64,000 nucleotides of DNA from assembly GCA_007644065.1 (NCBI GenBank), contig VJWN01000002.1, positions 1,017,831-1,081,830 on the forward strand. Reading direction: 5' to 3'. Positions 41,563-54,151 of the stretch are shown here, in pieces (position 1 is the stretch's first letter; each line of letters starts with the position of its first letter). The position numbers and the translations under genes are program-made. Below the pieces are notes generated by a model. It did not search any database. It saw nothing but the letters and a program-made list of their open reading frames with translations, and was not told where the DNA came from. The DNA comes from Margaritispora aquatica. Taxonomy: Eukaryota > Ascomycota > Leotiomycetes > Helotiales > Discinellaceae.

Positions 41563-43234
41563 TGCGTGATTAGTGTGTGTTGGAATAACGTTGTGTAATT
41601 GATTGAAGAAGCTCAACTGAGCATGTCGACGAAAGATGTTTGTTGTATTGAAGATTGATGTTTCGCTCTTCCCCCTGTCTTATGTATGTCTCCGAAGCTT
41701 CCACTTCTTGTTCAGTTTGCGCGTCGAAAATATTGCTCGAGTAATTCACGTCAACAAAGATCTCATCCACTCATGCGATCCAGCTGAATTTTGATCCTCA
41801 GATTCTCAGATTCTCCTCGTCGATATCGAGAACAAGCTGCGGTCGGAGAGTTCATAAAGGAGGGAAAAACCGGAGTCAAATGGGAATCTGGGAAGAGAGG
41901 GAACAGGATGTGAAGAAACTAGGAAACCGTTGAACGACGACCTGGATGGAGAGTCCTCCACTAATAGAACCTTTTGTCCTGGGGGTTCTGTTCAGATTCG
42001 GTGAGTCGAGACGAGCTGCAGAAGCCGAGAACGCCCAAGGCTCCATCCACCTGCAATGTGACGACCGAGGACGAACGTTTCTTTTTTGTCTCCATTGATG
42101 TAAGATGTTAGTTATTATTTCAATAACAATGGATTCCATAGTTGTGGTCGTAAACTCGTTTCGGAAAAGATATCTTCCTCCACCACCACGTACAACTTCA
42201 CTCAATCACAAGCACATCACAACCAGAAGATACTTTAGTCTCGGAATCCCCAAGAATCGCATATCACAATTCCGGTGACCGCAAGTCTGGCATCGCACCC
42301 GGCAGGACTTGCTTGGTCTGGGATTCTGATTGTTTCGAAACAGCAGAATCAGCCGTGGCGTCGATCTTTCATCTGGGAGAGCAAGATCAGCCGATGGAAG
42401 CTCCGTTTTAGGTCGTGGCGGTAGGAATAAGCGATGCATTGCTGCCAGTGGCTTGCGACATTGTTTGTGGAAGGAGCTTCATCATGCATTTCATCAGGTA
42501 CCACCTATATCCATCCAACTGTTGGTATATGCGAGAATGGAAATGTCCTTGTTTCCTTACTGCTCATCTTCCCATCGTTAGTACCGAGGTTCAGCATTAG
42601 CAATGCCTAAATCAAACGATTGGTTCCACATCAACTCGTACAACTGTACCAGTTCTTCTTTACCAATTCACTTCACTAAGTCGCACAACACACTCGCTCG
42701 GGAAACATGCACGGGAATCGTGTATACCATATCAAATCCTCTCCCTCAGAACTGTCTCCGGCCTTTCCTTGCATATACATAACAGCAACGTGATGGAACG
42801 TTACCTACTCGCAGCAGTTCATCTTGAGTCACCTTTCCAACCTCGAAAGGGAAGCAGGTCCCCTGGCGTATGTGTTTAGTTGTGTTCAGGTATGTTCAGA
42901 TAGGATCAGCCTGCGATTTTGGTACGACCACTTTTGGCTTGTAAATGCGCCTATGTTTCCCATCCATTTCTTGAATTCCCCATGCTCTATTGATCGGCTC
43001 CGAGTGCTTCATATGAGGTGTGATTTGACCTTTACTTTCTCTTTGAGGCGATCTCGATGATCTTATACTCTGTTATCATGAGTTCAGGTCGTCAGTGATT
43101 AATCAATCACTCGAAGCGCGAGGTACTACTGTAATTAGTTGATCATGACCGTAGTGATTAGCACGACTGTGGCTAGACCTCTTCAACTTGGCGAGCATTT
43201 CCTGTTATTGGTGGTTCTCCTCGTTGACCTTTTC
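41563..43234. other. Intergenic, lactamase-fold gene to kelch gene
   Basis: 1.7 kb including the promoter of the metallo-beta-lactamase-fold gene and the 3' UTR of the kelch gene. Frames of up to 109 codons (41876-42205, minus; MSEVVRGGGGRYLF) lack recognisable motifs or splice partners. No gene is called. Confidence 0.4.
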
Positions 43235-45276
43235 TCATCCTTGAAGTTCATGTCTTCTCTTGTTCATCTGTAAGTCACCAAATCTTGGCGATGAAGGATC
43301 TTGTGCGAGTTCCTGTGGTGGAATAACCGAAGACAACTCTATAGGTGGCGGGCCACCATACTGAGGATTCCCGTTTCCATCCAATTCTGCCTTCTGGGCT
43401 AACCACGAATATTGATGTTCTTGGGATTGAAGTGGAAACCTTGGTAAAGGAGGCTCAGTATCGTCTTTGTTGTGTTTTCGTCTGTGAACACAAAAGAAGA
43501 TGCCTGCAATCAGAGCGAGAATACCTACGCCTCCTGCCACACCTCCTGCAATTGCTGGAGTGTTGGATTTTGCAGGAGTTGGTGATGGGGTGCTTGATGA
43601 AGAAGAAGATGTCGATGTGGTAGACGTCGGTGTGGATGTAGCTTGAGATGCTGCAATTGTTAGCTCATATGCTAGAACCAGACTTAGCAACATACTATTA
43701 ACAAACATCGACTTCACAGTCGGGCTCACCCAGTTCACAGCTGCCATGCCACTGTCCCATATCAGCACTTTGCGTATTACGTCTCAGAACCTAAACATAC
43801 CCATCATTGTAAAACTTCTTCACAACATCCGGAGAATCGTATGGTGGTGCTGCAGGATCGTAGTGGTCACTCCAGCTCAATGTTGTCAGGTCCAAGATAC
43901 CTAGTCCTTGCGATAGTGGATCTGCCAAAGGGTTCCCGGCTGTCCATGGATTGTCGTAACTGTGCAAACCACCAACAACAAGCATTTGTCTCTTGCTTAC
44001 AACAGCACAGTTATGCGCCCAGCGCGGAGTTGCCGATACGCCAGTTTTGAACCACTGAAATCCAGGTATAGTGAGTACCCATATATCGCTAAGAATGGCT
44101 TGTGTGTTGCCCCCACCATAGCCTGTGTTCTGATAACCACCGTAGATAAATCTGACATGCAGGATCAGATATGATCAAATCAACATTCGCATACAAAATT
44201 TATGATCAAACTCACATTTCGAAGGTACCATTGAGTCCAGCAACACCTACAGAACAGAAGAAGTTTCGATTATCTGGTATCTCCCCAGTAGTTCGCTGCC
44301 AGAGCCATTGCTTTGTACTTGGATCAAAGAAAGTGATATTGCTAAATAGGACAGGGGAGAAAACATAGTTAGTGTCTTGTACTTGTCGATATCCTCCACC
44401 AAAAAATGCAACCACTCCCTGACCTCCAAACGGCAAACACTGGGCCTGGCCGTAGAGAAGAGTTGAGAAAGGAGCTGGAGCGGAATGATTTGTCCACGTG
44501 GAGGTGCTCATTTCGAAAGCTAACAGACCAGGTGTAACGACGTAGCTTTTTATACTCGCATCTGTTGATGGGGTGGCTTCCCCACCTAAATAGTAACCTA
44601 TTCCATTACATGTTGTATATGCACCATTGGTCCCTCGAACGATGGTGTTAAAAATCGCCGGGTTCTTTGGCACACTCACTGCCCAGGTTCCTGTGCCTGC
44701 AGTGCCAGGAGTGAAAGCCCACAGATGTACATTAGCTGCTCCAGTCTTATTCCCATACGGCCCTTCGCCTCCCCATGCATACAGTTTGTTGGCCGTGGTA
44801 TCTGTCCATAATGCAAACATTTTTGAATTTGGAGCTGCTCGTTTGAAAGATGTGAGGCTCACTGTCGTGTTTTTCCAGGATTGTGTCAACGGTATGGATA
44901 CAGTAGTATTCACTGAATGACATCTGGTTAGTCTCTTGAGCTTGGGACCTGCTTGAGATGTGCCTACCCTGACGCGATGGAACCGTATCTATTCCTCCAT
45001 TAATAAACTGATTTATCTCCCCTCCCTCAATAATGAGGTAGTCCCCAAGCACAGCAACTAAATTCAATGAGCTCACGATTCAATATTTTATCAGACTTCC
45101 TTACTTGACTCCAAGGCTCTCCATCGAAAATTATCCAACGTAGGGATCTCAACCTGTCTTGGTAGCAGGGTAGCTTTATCCAAATTGGAAGGTTCAAAAA
45201 GCACGGTACAATGACATATTTGAATGAATAAAACCAGAGCGGCAAAACAAATATAAGAGACAATAGGTTGCGCCAT
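43235..45276 (-). CDS. Kelch-repeat single-pass membrane protein
   Basis: Six exons (45105-45276, 44968-45057, 44216-44912, 43801-44151, 43696-43751, 43235-43650) encode 593 residues. A signal peptide is evident (MAQPIVSYICFAALVLFIQICHC). Kelch blades follow, with LYAWGGEGPYG, GIGYYLGGEA, GGQGVVAFFGGGY, FIYGGYQNTGYGGG and RQMLVVGGLHSYDN. A Ser/Thr-rich stalk of about 30 residues (near 456-486) leads to one transmembrane helix (about 488-510, AIAGGVAGGVGILALIAGIFF) with a basic stop-transfer HRRKHNK. The cytoplasmic tail of about 80 residues is Pro-rich. Several NxS/T sites suggest glycosylation. The design suggests a cell-surface sensor or adhesion protein, but the ligand is unknown. All intron phases match. 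Confidence 0.9.
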
Positions 45277-46204
45277 GATGATGTTAAATCTTCGAAAGAG
45301 GAACGAAGGGCTTAAAAATGTCGAGCGCGTCGTCAACATAGAGCAACATCGCGATCATAAGTGCCATGCAGTCAGGATAAGGAGGTGCAGGGACGGGATC
45401 ATTGTAAATTGGATCCTTCGTCGCTTCAGCTTGCGGCCTCAGAATAGAAACACAGTGCATTTCTATCATGAAAATGTACCAGTAACAGCTTGCGACTGGC
45501 AAGGCTGTCTTCCCATTCATCTATTCTCAACGACAGCAATTTGGGGGCTGTCTTGGGCTGGTTAATGCTTGAAATCGGGATGCATTCAAGTCAAGTAACA
45601 CAAGACCTCAAGTGCCACAGGTACTTGATAACACAAGCAACATTCTTGGACTGTCTCCAAGAATTAAAAGTCGCTCTTTACTGTAAAACACAAGAAGATA
45701 GATGAGTAGCGCCTTAAGGATAGATATCTGATCCCGATGAAATAAATTGAAACATATAAAAATAGAAAGATTGGAAAATGGAGGAGTAAAAGTAAGGTAA
45801 AGCACCTCACCTATCCATCTATCTTACCTGTATGGCAGCTGTATGTTCTCCAAACGTTGCATTCCTCCCATTCTCATTCCTATTTGGGACCTTGTATTGA
45901 TCCAGCTGAGGTGAAGCTGAGGTGGTTTCCATGCAGGATCACATGACTGACGCCACGCGAGGCGCAATTTCCTTTTCTGCCTGCTGAAGACGAACTAAAA
46001 AAAAATCTGGCTTGAATGGAAATATTGTCGTGCTGTCCTGTCAGATCTTCTCTTAAATATTCTTATCATCCCTCTATGTCCATATCCATCTTTGCTGATT
46101 ATTTTGCTACCTTCGTTATGATGCATCTCGACCCAAGTATCGATTCAAAAGATTGGACGCTACTACCCATACCTACTAGGTAAGGTACCTATGGTATGGT
46201 TAGG

Positions 46205-46230
46205 TACAGGATACAGGATACAGGATACAG
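46205..46230. repeat. TACAGGA tandem, 3.5 copies
   Basis: A short perfect tandem in intergenic DNA preceded by TAGGTA-like motifs. Confidence 0.7.
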
Positions 46231-46790
46231 ACACCTGCTAAAATCAGCCAACCAGTAAAGATCTTACTGGAAATGACCAGCAGAAAATGACCCAAAGAAG
46301 CCTTCCGACCACTTCACCAGTGCAGAACAGCCGGTGCCGAGGACAGGTTCCATTCTTTCAGTTTAAGCTGATTGACACATTTCAATCCGAATTGAATTTA
46401 AGCAATGGAATGAGCATCCTTTCTCAGGTCAAGTGATTGAAGAAATATTTCCAGTCCTTGATCTTGTTATCATAGCCGCAGTACCCTTAGGAAGAAACTT
46501 CTTCGATTTTTCTAGACCGCTTCTCTGCATCTGGAACACCTTCTTCACCTTCTCGAAACCTGGCCCAAAACGAAAGCCTCAGATTTCTTTCAGCAATGCC
46601 GTGCTCAGGGCATGAGGTGGACCATGGTAGCTACCTCATCACGTGCCATACCCTTTTCATGTGAAAGCAGGGCAGTGCGGAGCTTGCCTGCAGCTGAGCT
46701 TGGAGCTGCCCTTGTTCGCAGGTTCAGACGCTACGATCCTTTGCCGGAAGCTGTCCCTTTTGGGAAACATGTTGCTATCTGTGTGTGGAC

Positions 46791-46813
46791 GTGTATGTGT
46801 GTGTGTGTGTGTG
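46791..46813. repeat. Interrupted (GT)n microsatellite
   Basis: GT units broken once by GGAC and once by A; intergenic. Confidence 0.7.
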
Positions 46814-48086
46814 GAGAAACGGGTCTATCGTCCGATGGCTGGATTCGTGTGGAGGAAGAAGTATTTTACGAAAAAAGACAACACCCAGCAAATCAATCGA
46901 GGGGCCTAATTATTACAACAAAGAATAAGGGGAATGGAAGACTCCGAAGAAGAGGTGGACAAACCTAGCGCTTTGAATGGCAAAGTTCGAATCTCGACTC
47001 TCGAATCTCGAATCATGGGTGGTCCAAGTCGACATCGTGTTCGTTGCAGAAGGGTTTGGAGGTGGGATGGGATGGGATGGATTAATTACTCGAGTATTAT
47101 TTTCCGGCTTCACTTCGCTCCTTTGCTTTCTACCTTTTCCAGGTACAGCACTGTACACTTTCTACCTTCCTCTCACTGGTTGATCCTTGTTGTCTTCTCT
47201 TCCTTCAAGAAGACATTTTCTTTGAGATCTCTCGACACTATTGGCCACAAAGGATTGTGTCGGTTGCAAGTGACGGTGGTAGGTGGCCGTACCTCGATTC
47301 TCCACTTGCACCGAACTCATCACAAAGAAATCAAATGTATGGTATTGGCTACATTATTGACCATCCTTACACGGCTAATAGAGAGGGTGAGGGCATAGCT
47401 AAGGGGAACCAGCAAACCCCAAGCTCATCATTTTCACCGCTATCCTATTACCGTTCTCCACCACCTCCTCCTCCTCCTTTTTTAGTCACTCCTCACTACT
47501 CACTCACCACGCACCACTCAAAAATTACAGCCATATCCCTTCAGCTCTAGCCAGATTATTAAGTATTGACATATGTTTGGTGGTGCAAAGGCCAGATTGA
47601 ATGCAGGAGGTCATTAACCAGCGTCATTTGAGCTTACAGCGCTTCTCTGGAGCCCAACTGGTCCTCCACTATAGCTGGAGCTCCCTGGCCCGAGACTGCT
47701 CAGCTTTCCTGACTAACCCCACCATTTTCAGCGTCTCTCCTCCCAGTTCTCCTCACCACAGCGCGCACAGCTTGTCCGACCCCTCGCTCTCTCTTCAAAC
47801 ACCAATTGTATGAAAGCGCAGGGAATAGCTCAAAATCCCAATAGCAGCTCCCACACCTATCGACCTCGACCAAACCTGCTACTGCCACTACCACTGCTAC
47901 TTTGTACCTCAGCTTTTCATTCCGTTTACTATCGACAATTACAAAGACTTTATCGTCGCAATTTCTCGCGATCATCCAAGTCTACACCAACGTCTTACTA
48001 TCACTATCACTATCGCCGATTACGATTACGATTACAACCCACGATACGACTATCTAATCACAACCCCTCGTCGCTCTGCTGCCCGC

Positions 48087-49660
48087 ATGGTGGGGTCTAC
48101 ATTGACGATGCCGCCTCGATCATCGTTGACATCGTCCTTCTCTGTTTCGGATGCCAACAATGAGGTGGTTTGTCCATTGCGCAACCAAGATGGCTCCAGC
48201 TGCCGCAAACGTTGCCTCGGCGTGAGTTTCCTGCTCTGCTGTGCTCTTTTATACTCCTTTCGAGTCATGGAATCTCAATTTTTGCAACGTACAATCGTGG
48301 TAACAGTGTTGTTCTGGGTAGGAAAAGAGATATCGATCGATGCAAGAACATATTCGCAGAGCGCATCCCGAACACTACATCTCGAAGCTCCCTGCCACTG
48401 AGGAGAGCTTCCAGCTGATGATAAACACCCCTCCGTCCGAACGACAACCTCCTCCTACCACCACCAATTTGGCTCCTATTAGTTGGTACCACCCTCGCAG
48501 ATCTCTAAAACCTTCTAACAATGTTTACAGACTATGGAAACGACAGACAAAGCTATTATGGTGACGAGTCGAGTACCCCAAACACACCGAGAAACTTGGA
48601 GGAATATGGACTTGGGTCCTCGATGCTGCCAGCCGCTAGCGCCGCAGCAGCATTGGCCCAGCTACACAATCAAAAATTGGACAATGATTGGGAGCTTGAG
48701 GGGGTCCGCAATTACTCCTCACGATTTTCTGTGAAGAATCCATCATTGACAATTTGGCAGGACTGGATGTCGGACACCGAGGCACATAAACAAGCCATGC
48801 GGTCGTCGATTGAACTCCCTCCCATCCATTCTCATGCAAACAACATTGAGCCTACCAGCGATCCCTTCTCACATCATAATCCCCTGCGTCGACGAGAGCT
48901 ACTCCCTTCTATTCTTAATACTTCCCCTCCTGGTCGCTCATCCACTTTGCCCCCAATCCAGAGACACCCTAGCGCAACTCGTCCGAGAAAACAATCCGTC
49001 TCGAAACGAGCTCGAGAATCACTGCACAAACGTCAGAAATCCAAAGGCGACACTGCTCATCTTAGACGCATGAGCTATGATCGTAAGGCCTATTCGGCTG
49101 AACCTTCAAGTGCACCATCCGACATGTATTCTCACGCACGATGGACGGATTTAGTAGATGTTGCTGTTTCACTTACTGAAGATGAAAGAACTCCTGTTAG
49201 TACATCACTATATCTATATTTTCAAAACTAACAGCAATAGGTCCCCCCATCACCAGTATCAGTCTATCGCGGGTCTATGCCACCATTTTCAGCATCCCAC
49301 TTTCAAGGATATCAAGCTTCTCCGCTGCAACAAGCACTCACCCCGCCTTCAAATCTTCCCGATGGCCCAGAGCCCTTCCCTTCTGTAGAAAGTGCAGAAA
49401 GTGCCGATGTTTTTAACATCGAATCACGAGGACTATCGGATTCTTCTCCATCTTTCTCATCACAAAGCATCCAAATATACTGCGCCGCTTGCCAGAATGT
49501 TGCTTTGCTCAAAGACAGCTTCGCGTGCACAGAGTGTATTTGTGGAATTTGCCCAGCATGCGTAAATATTCTTGTCGCCGAACAAGGGGCTAGAAAAAAG
49601 TGTCCTCGATGTGCTACTGTTGGTGGCAAATTCAAGCCATTTCAGCTGGATTTTAGATGA
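48087..49660 (+). CDS. RING-like zinc-finger protein with N-terminal zinc-knuckle
   Basis: Four exons (48087-48221, 48322-48481, 48531-49195, 49241-49660) encode 459 residues. The N-terminus has a CCHH-like unit split by intron 1: CPLRNQDGSSCRKRCLG joined to EKRYRSMQEHIRRAHPEHY. The middle is Ser/Pro/Arg-rich and disordered, with basic KRARESLHKRQKSK as a likely nuclear signal. The C-terminus has CAACQN, then FACTECICGICPACVN and KKCPRC, a compact Cys-only RING-like module. Such modules may bind ubiquitin-conjugating enzymes, but no histidine ligand is seen, so ligase activity is inference. The ATG at 48108 is an alternative start. The upstream frame is open for 85 codons without an ATG. All phases match. 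Confidence 0.82.
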
Positions 49661-50446
49661 TCCGCCACATTTCTCTTTCTCCTTTCCTACTGTTCGGGGT
49701 CTCGTATCGGACGGCGATCCATTTCAATTTCATAAGTCATAGAGGGATGCAATTGGAATGCAAAGGGTGGCGTTTTTCCTATGTTGAAGACACTTTTTTC
49801 GGTTTCACACTTTGGTTTTGGGTACTAGGTTGAATATGCTGGTTTGCATCATTACATTGGTGTCTAGGGACTTGGGTATATTACTATCAGGGATCGGTTT
49901 CAGGGGTCTCTTTTCCACAATACGTGGCTCACGTTTTCTTTCGTCAAGATACATCTTTAGCTCAAGGAAGGTGCAGATGGGACGGATGGGTATAACTATA
50001 TACGTTAGATTGATTGATCGTCTAGCCTGGGCCAAATGGCTGGAATGGGTAAAAGTCTAACAGGGAGAACGAGAGCATACATACATATTGGAGTTGCATA
50101 GGGGAATGCACTTCGCGCTTGGATGCGGGTGGGTTTTTAATTTTCGAGTTTTTTTTTTGGGTCTTTGTTCTGCAAATAGAGATCCTAGGATAGTGAATCT
50201 ACTTATTTCCAGCAGGTTTGCATCTTGTCCGAGGAAGCTGAAGTGAGAAGTTACAATCACTCTCCCAAATCAATTTGAGATACCTTCAAAGTCTTAGCCC
50301 TGTCTAAATATATTCCCAAGCAATGATACAGAACTCTCGGTCTAAGACTCGTGAGTTTGTGAACTACTGCTGTGAATTTTTGGCAATTCTAGCGTAGTTC
50401 TAAACCGGTCAACGAGGAAGGATTGCACATGATGTGATTACGGCAA

Positions 50447-50481
<35 letters not shown>

Positions 50482-51963
50482 AGGGTGAGCATTGTTCACT
50501 AAAATAATTTGAATATATGTTTAAGTGGGGAGGCCATAGGTAGGGAAGGTCATGAAGAGATAATGTTCTGCTACACACAAGCAGGCTACTTCCTTTGCAA
50601 TTGGGTTGTTTTGATAAGATTAAGTGATCGCGCAAATATACCTATACGTGTGTGTAAGCGAGAGCTGCGTCGTACTCTGTTTGGTGATGCAACTACATGT
50701 ATTATTATTGTTATTCCATCACAGCGGTGTAGAGAAGTTGCTTCCTTGAATCATGTACCTCTCAATAGCGAAATTGCTGCTAGAGCCTAATGATGTGCGG
50801 GTTGTTGTGGGTTTTATAAATACGGCTCGCACTCTTTGTGAAGCCCTTTAGAATGCGTAGTATGTATAATTCATGTGCCCTTTTAGTGTGTGGTGTGGTT
50901 AGATTTGACACTCTAGAGTTCCTGGTAAAGTCAAGTGGCTCTAGATGCTACCGAGCTTGCTTGATTGAAAGTGAAGTGAATTGAAGCACGCTCTCATTCA
51001 CTAACTTGCCTTGCTTGCTAGTCCGTTGAGGGGGAGAAACAGTATATAACCGCACCCTAACTTCGTATTACGTGACCTTTCACCCTGGATGATTTTCACG
51101 GAGACACAATATCTGATGTGTGTCGGCGAGTGTTAAGATACAGAAATAGTTAGACGAATTCTTGATGACGATAGAATTGACGGGCGTAAGTAGTGGGTCG
51201 GCGAGTTCGCTGATCATCGAGCTTTTAGGCTTGTTAAAGGTTGGGTGGGTGGTATATTGCTGTCACTTATTAACGTGTTTGCTATCAACAGCACTGAGGG
51301 ATTTATGAATGACATCCAGTGTATTTGGTAAATTCTCTCAACAAAGGCTTCTCTTGAATCCTAGAGATAGATGTTCTCCTTAATCCTGTATTGTAGACTG
51401 CATCATGAGTGCATATTAGATACAGTGCAAACAGAATTACCTAGATTTCTGAGGAGCAATGAGAAATGTCTGTCTCCTAGAGAAGAGGGAGTTCTTGTGG
51501 AGGGTGATGATATATATATATGTCTTGCTTAATCTGACTTCTTTTGTCGAGATTCTTGTCCAAATACATAATAATCCCATCACATCTAGCGGTATGCGAT
51601 CTATCACTACTAAGCAAGCTAGTAGGCGAAACTCGAGGGTTTGAAGACTCTTGCGAAAGAAGTATCTTCGGTACTCGTCTTCAACTCGGTTATTAACGTT
51701 TGATGTGGTGCTTACGCTAAGATATCTGTCTGCATCGTAGGACAGTTGTTGACTGTAGTGGTCCGCTTCATGTTAATGTCTTTGCTGTTGCCTTGGATCT
51801 AGCTCTATGTGCTTGATAGAGGAAGTTGAATATCGGAATTTATAGTTATGATAAATAAAGCAAAAGAGACAAAAATCAACTGGCAGCAATAGGTTGCTTA
51901 GACCTGTGAACACCGAAGAATTCAACATCCTATTTGTCTAGTACATCCTTATAGATTATCATT
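49661..51963. other. Gene-poor stretch, left part
   Basis: 2.3 kb following the zinc-finger gene. Small frames only (up to 93 codons at 50509-50790, plus) without recognisable features. A CAACAG tandem is listed separately. Confidence 0.45.
50448..50482. repeat. CAACAG hexanucleotide tandem, about 5-6 copies
   Basis: Perfect repeat that would encode poly-Gln/Thr/Asn or, on the other strand, poly-Leu if translated. No gene supports translation. Confidence 0.85.
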
Positions 51964-52323
51964 CTAAACCAAGGCCAAGATCTCAGGAATGAATCTAGAG
52001 CATTGAGTCTCATCTAGCTCTATCTGATACGCCAACATCTTCCTTGCGTCTGGATATAAGGCGGGAAACATAGATCTGACTTCTAGAATTTTCAGTATAA
52101 ATATATAGTATTGTATATATTCATTGATCGATATTGTTTCCACAGGTTCGATTATCCCTTCACACAATAGTCTGAGAGTGATCTTATCATAGCATCTAGC
52201 CAAACTCGCAACCAAGTCATCTAGCATGCAAAGATCAATGCACTGCTCTGATACGGAATGAGACATAGGGCCGAGTATAATTATCGACGCGCAGCAAATT
52301 TTGTAGTAAACCTTAAGAAACAT
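51964..52323 (-). CDS. Weak ORF, 119 codons
   Basis: The translation (MFLKVYYKICCASIIILG ... LYPDARKMLAYQIELDETQ) has a reasonable mix of residues but no known domain, splice partner or conserved motif. It is isolated in a gene-poor region. Possibly an orphan or a fragment of a decayed gene. Confidence 0.2.
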   Translation of the reverse strand: MFLKVYYKICCASIIILGPMSHSVSEQCIDLCMLDDLVASLARCYDKITLRLLCEGIIEPVETISINEYIQYYIFILKILEVRSMFPALYPDARKMLAYQIELDETQCSRFIPEILALV

Positions 52324-54151
52324 GTGGACGCTGCGTCGGATGGTGTCGAGTATTGTCGAATCTGAGAGGACCTTACGCCGATGATTTTCGAACCAGATCC
52401 CGAGCTGTAAAATTTAAACGTAGAAATTCCATCATCGTTCACTGGTGAAACCACCGCCTTATAATCAGAGGTGGTGAAGAGTGGCCGCCGAGTTGATTTT
52501 CGCTGTCATCTTCTCGCGCTGGTGTTAGCGAGGATGGCAAATCCCACTTCAACGTGTAGAAACTTCACGAATACTAACAAGCACGAACCTCTATCGAACG
52601 CTAGAACTTCATGAAAGACATAAAATTCATAGTAATATCACACGGCCTTAGCACAGACACATGGCATTTTAGTGTCGCAACTAGAGTTCGTTGGAGCTTG
52701 GAGATGACTAATTTATGCCAAAAAAAAGTTTACGCAAAAGGCTCAACTCACCAATATCACACATAGATCTAAAATGAGATACAGCAAACTAAATCCCACA
52801 AAGTCTGAATCGATCTAAATGGCAATATACTGTACGACGTGGGGTATAAAACCCACAACCTAGCTCTCACTGCCCCGCCCAGCATATGCAAAATGCGACG
52901 GACTTTCCAATGACAAGGTAGTTTGGATGTCATGAATTTGACCCTGAGGTCGAACAGAAGTGTCATTCCGAGTGAGGCCCCCATTCAAGCCAAACCCGTT
53001 TGAGGGAAGATGATATCAATTTTTCCCTGGGGCAGTTGCAGATGTTCGTTTAACGAAAGAAGACAGAAAGGTGTATTGCTACTGTCGACTTGGAGAGGTT
53101 GTGCTGTTGTCGGTTCCCAAAGGCGAAAGCAGCATCAGCACCGCCCATCCATATCTAGGCCAGGTCTAAGTTTCACCAAACTCCTTCTTCGGGATAGAAG
53201 CGTGAGAGCATTGATGTATGTGCAGATCGCACACCAGAGAACCCCACCACTCGTACATACCTCACCAACATTAAGCACCAATCTCTGACTCAGAAAGTCG
53301 CTAGCTAGTTACAACTCCAGCCACATAAGGCTCTATTTTATACCCCCCCAAGCGACTGCACTTTAACCAGATTCCAGCAATTCGCCTTCCCAACAGCAAA
53401 GTCACCATTCCGTAATCAAGAAGTCAAGCAGAAGAAGCATAAAACCTCACTGCTTCGCCTAATCGAACAATAGGCTCCACATGCCAATCGATTGTTGCGA
53501 CCAGATTATGTCGTCGGCATTCTACGGGAAGCATAACCCAAGAGAATGGTGTCGATGTATTTGCTTCGAAGCACTCTCAATTAACAAAACATTTACTGCG
53601 TGGTGATGGTTTACCTGGCGTTAGTTGAAGAGCTCGTTATTGTAGGTACTCTCGCTGTCATCCTAGGCGAAACTTCCCCAACCGAACGACGCACGAGAAC
53701 TGAATAAAGTCAACAGCGAGGATACGCAACGGAATCATATATGACAGCAGGAAGGGTAATAAAGGAAGATAGCGACCCTGAGAGACTATAGAGAACGCCT
53801 ACTCACATGAGGACTGCCCCGTGTAAAATATTAATATTTGTTAGAATTTCATCGTACGTCACAGGTAATGATAATGGATTGACAAATAGGACCGCCTTGT
53901 GTTACCACTGTACATAAGGACCCAATGAGAACTTGGATAAAGTGTCAATACAGAGGCGAAAACGCAGCCTTAATAAACATGTGCTGGTTAACCCAATGCT
54001 TGATTAAAGACTTTAATAGATGTACTCAATATATGATGAACTTATTGATTTGATTTTCACTTTCATTTTCATTCTAACGCCAGCAAAAGCAACACCTCAA
54101 ACATAGTTAGCATCATATGTAAGATTACAATTTCCATCCATCTCAATTACC
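52324..54151. other. Gene-poor stretch, right part
   Basis: 1.8 kb with only short frames, such as 53010-53288 on the plus strand (MISIFPWGSCRCSF). Its right end is the 3' UTR of the MMSDH gene. No RNA gene was recognised. Confidence 0.45.

Larger units (their letters stand above)
45277..48086. other. Divergent intergenic region, kelch gene and zinc-finger gene
   Basis: 2.8 kb holding two promoters. It includes TACAGGA and GT repeats listed separately, and many short shadow frames. The last 260 bases before the zinc-finger ATG are open in the same frame without an ATG, so an upstream exon cannot be excluded. Confidence 0.45.
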
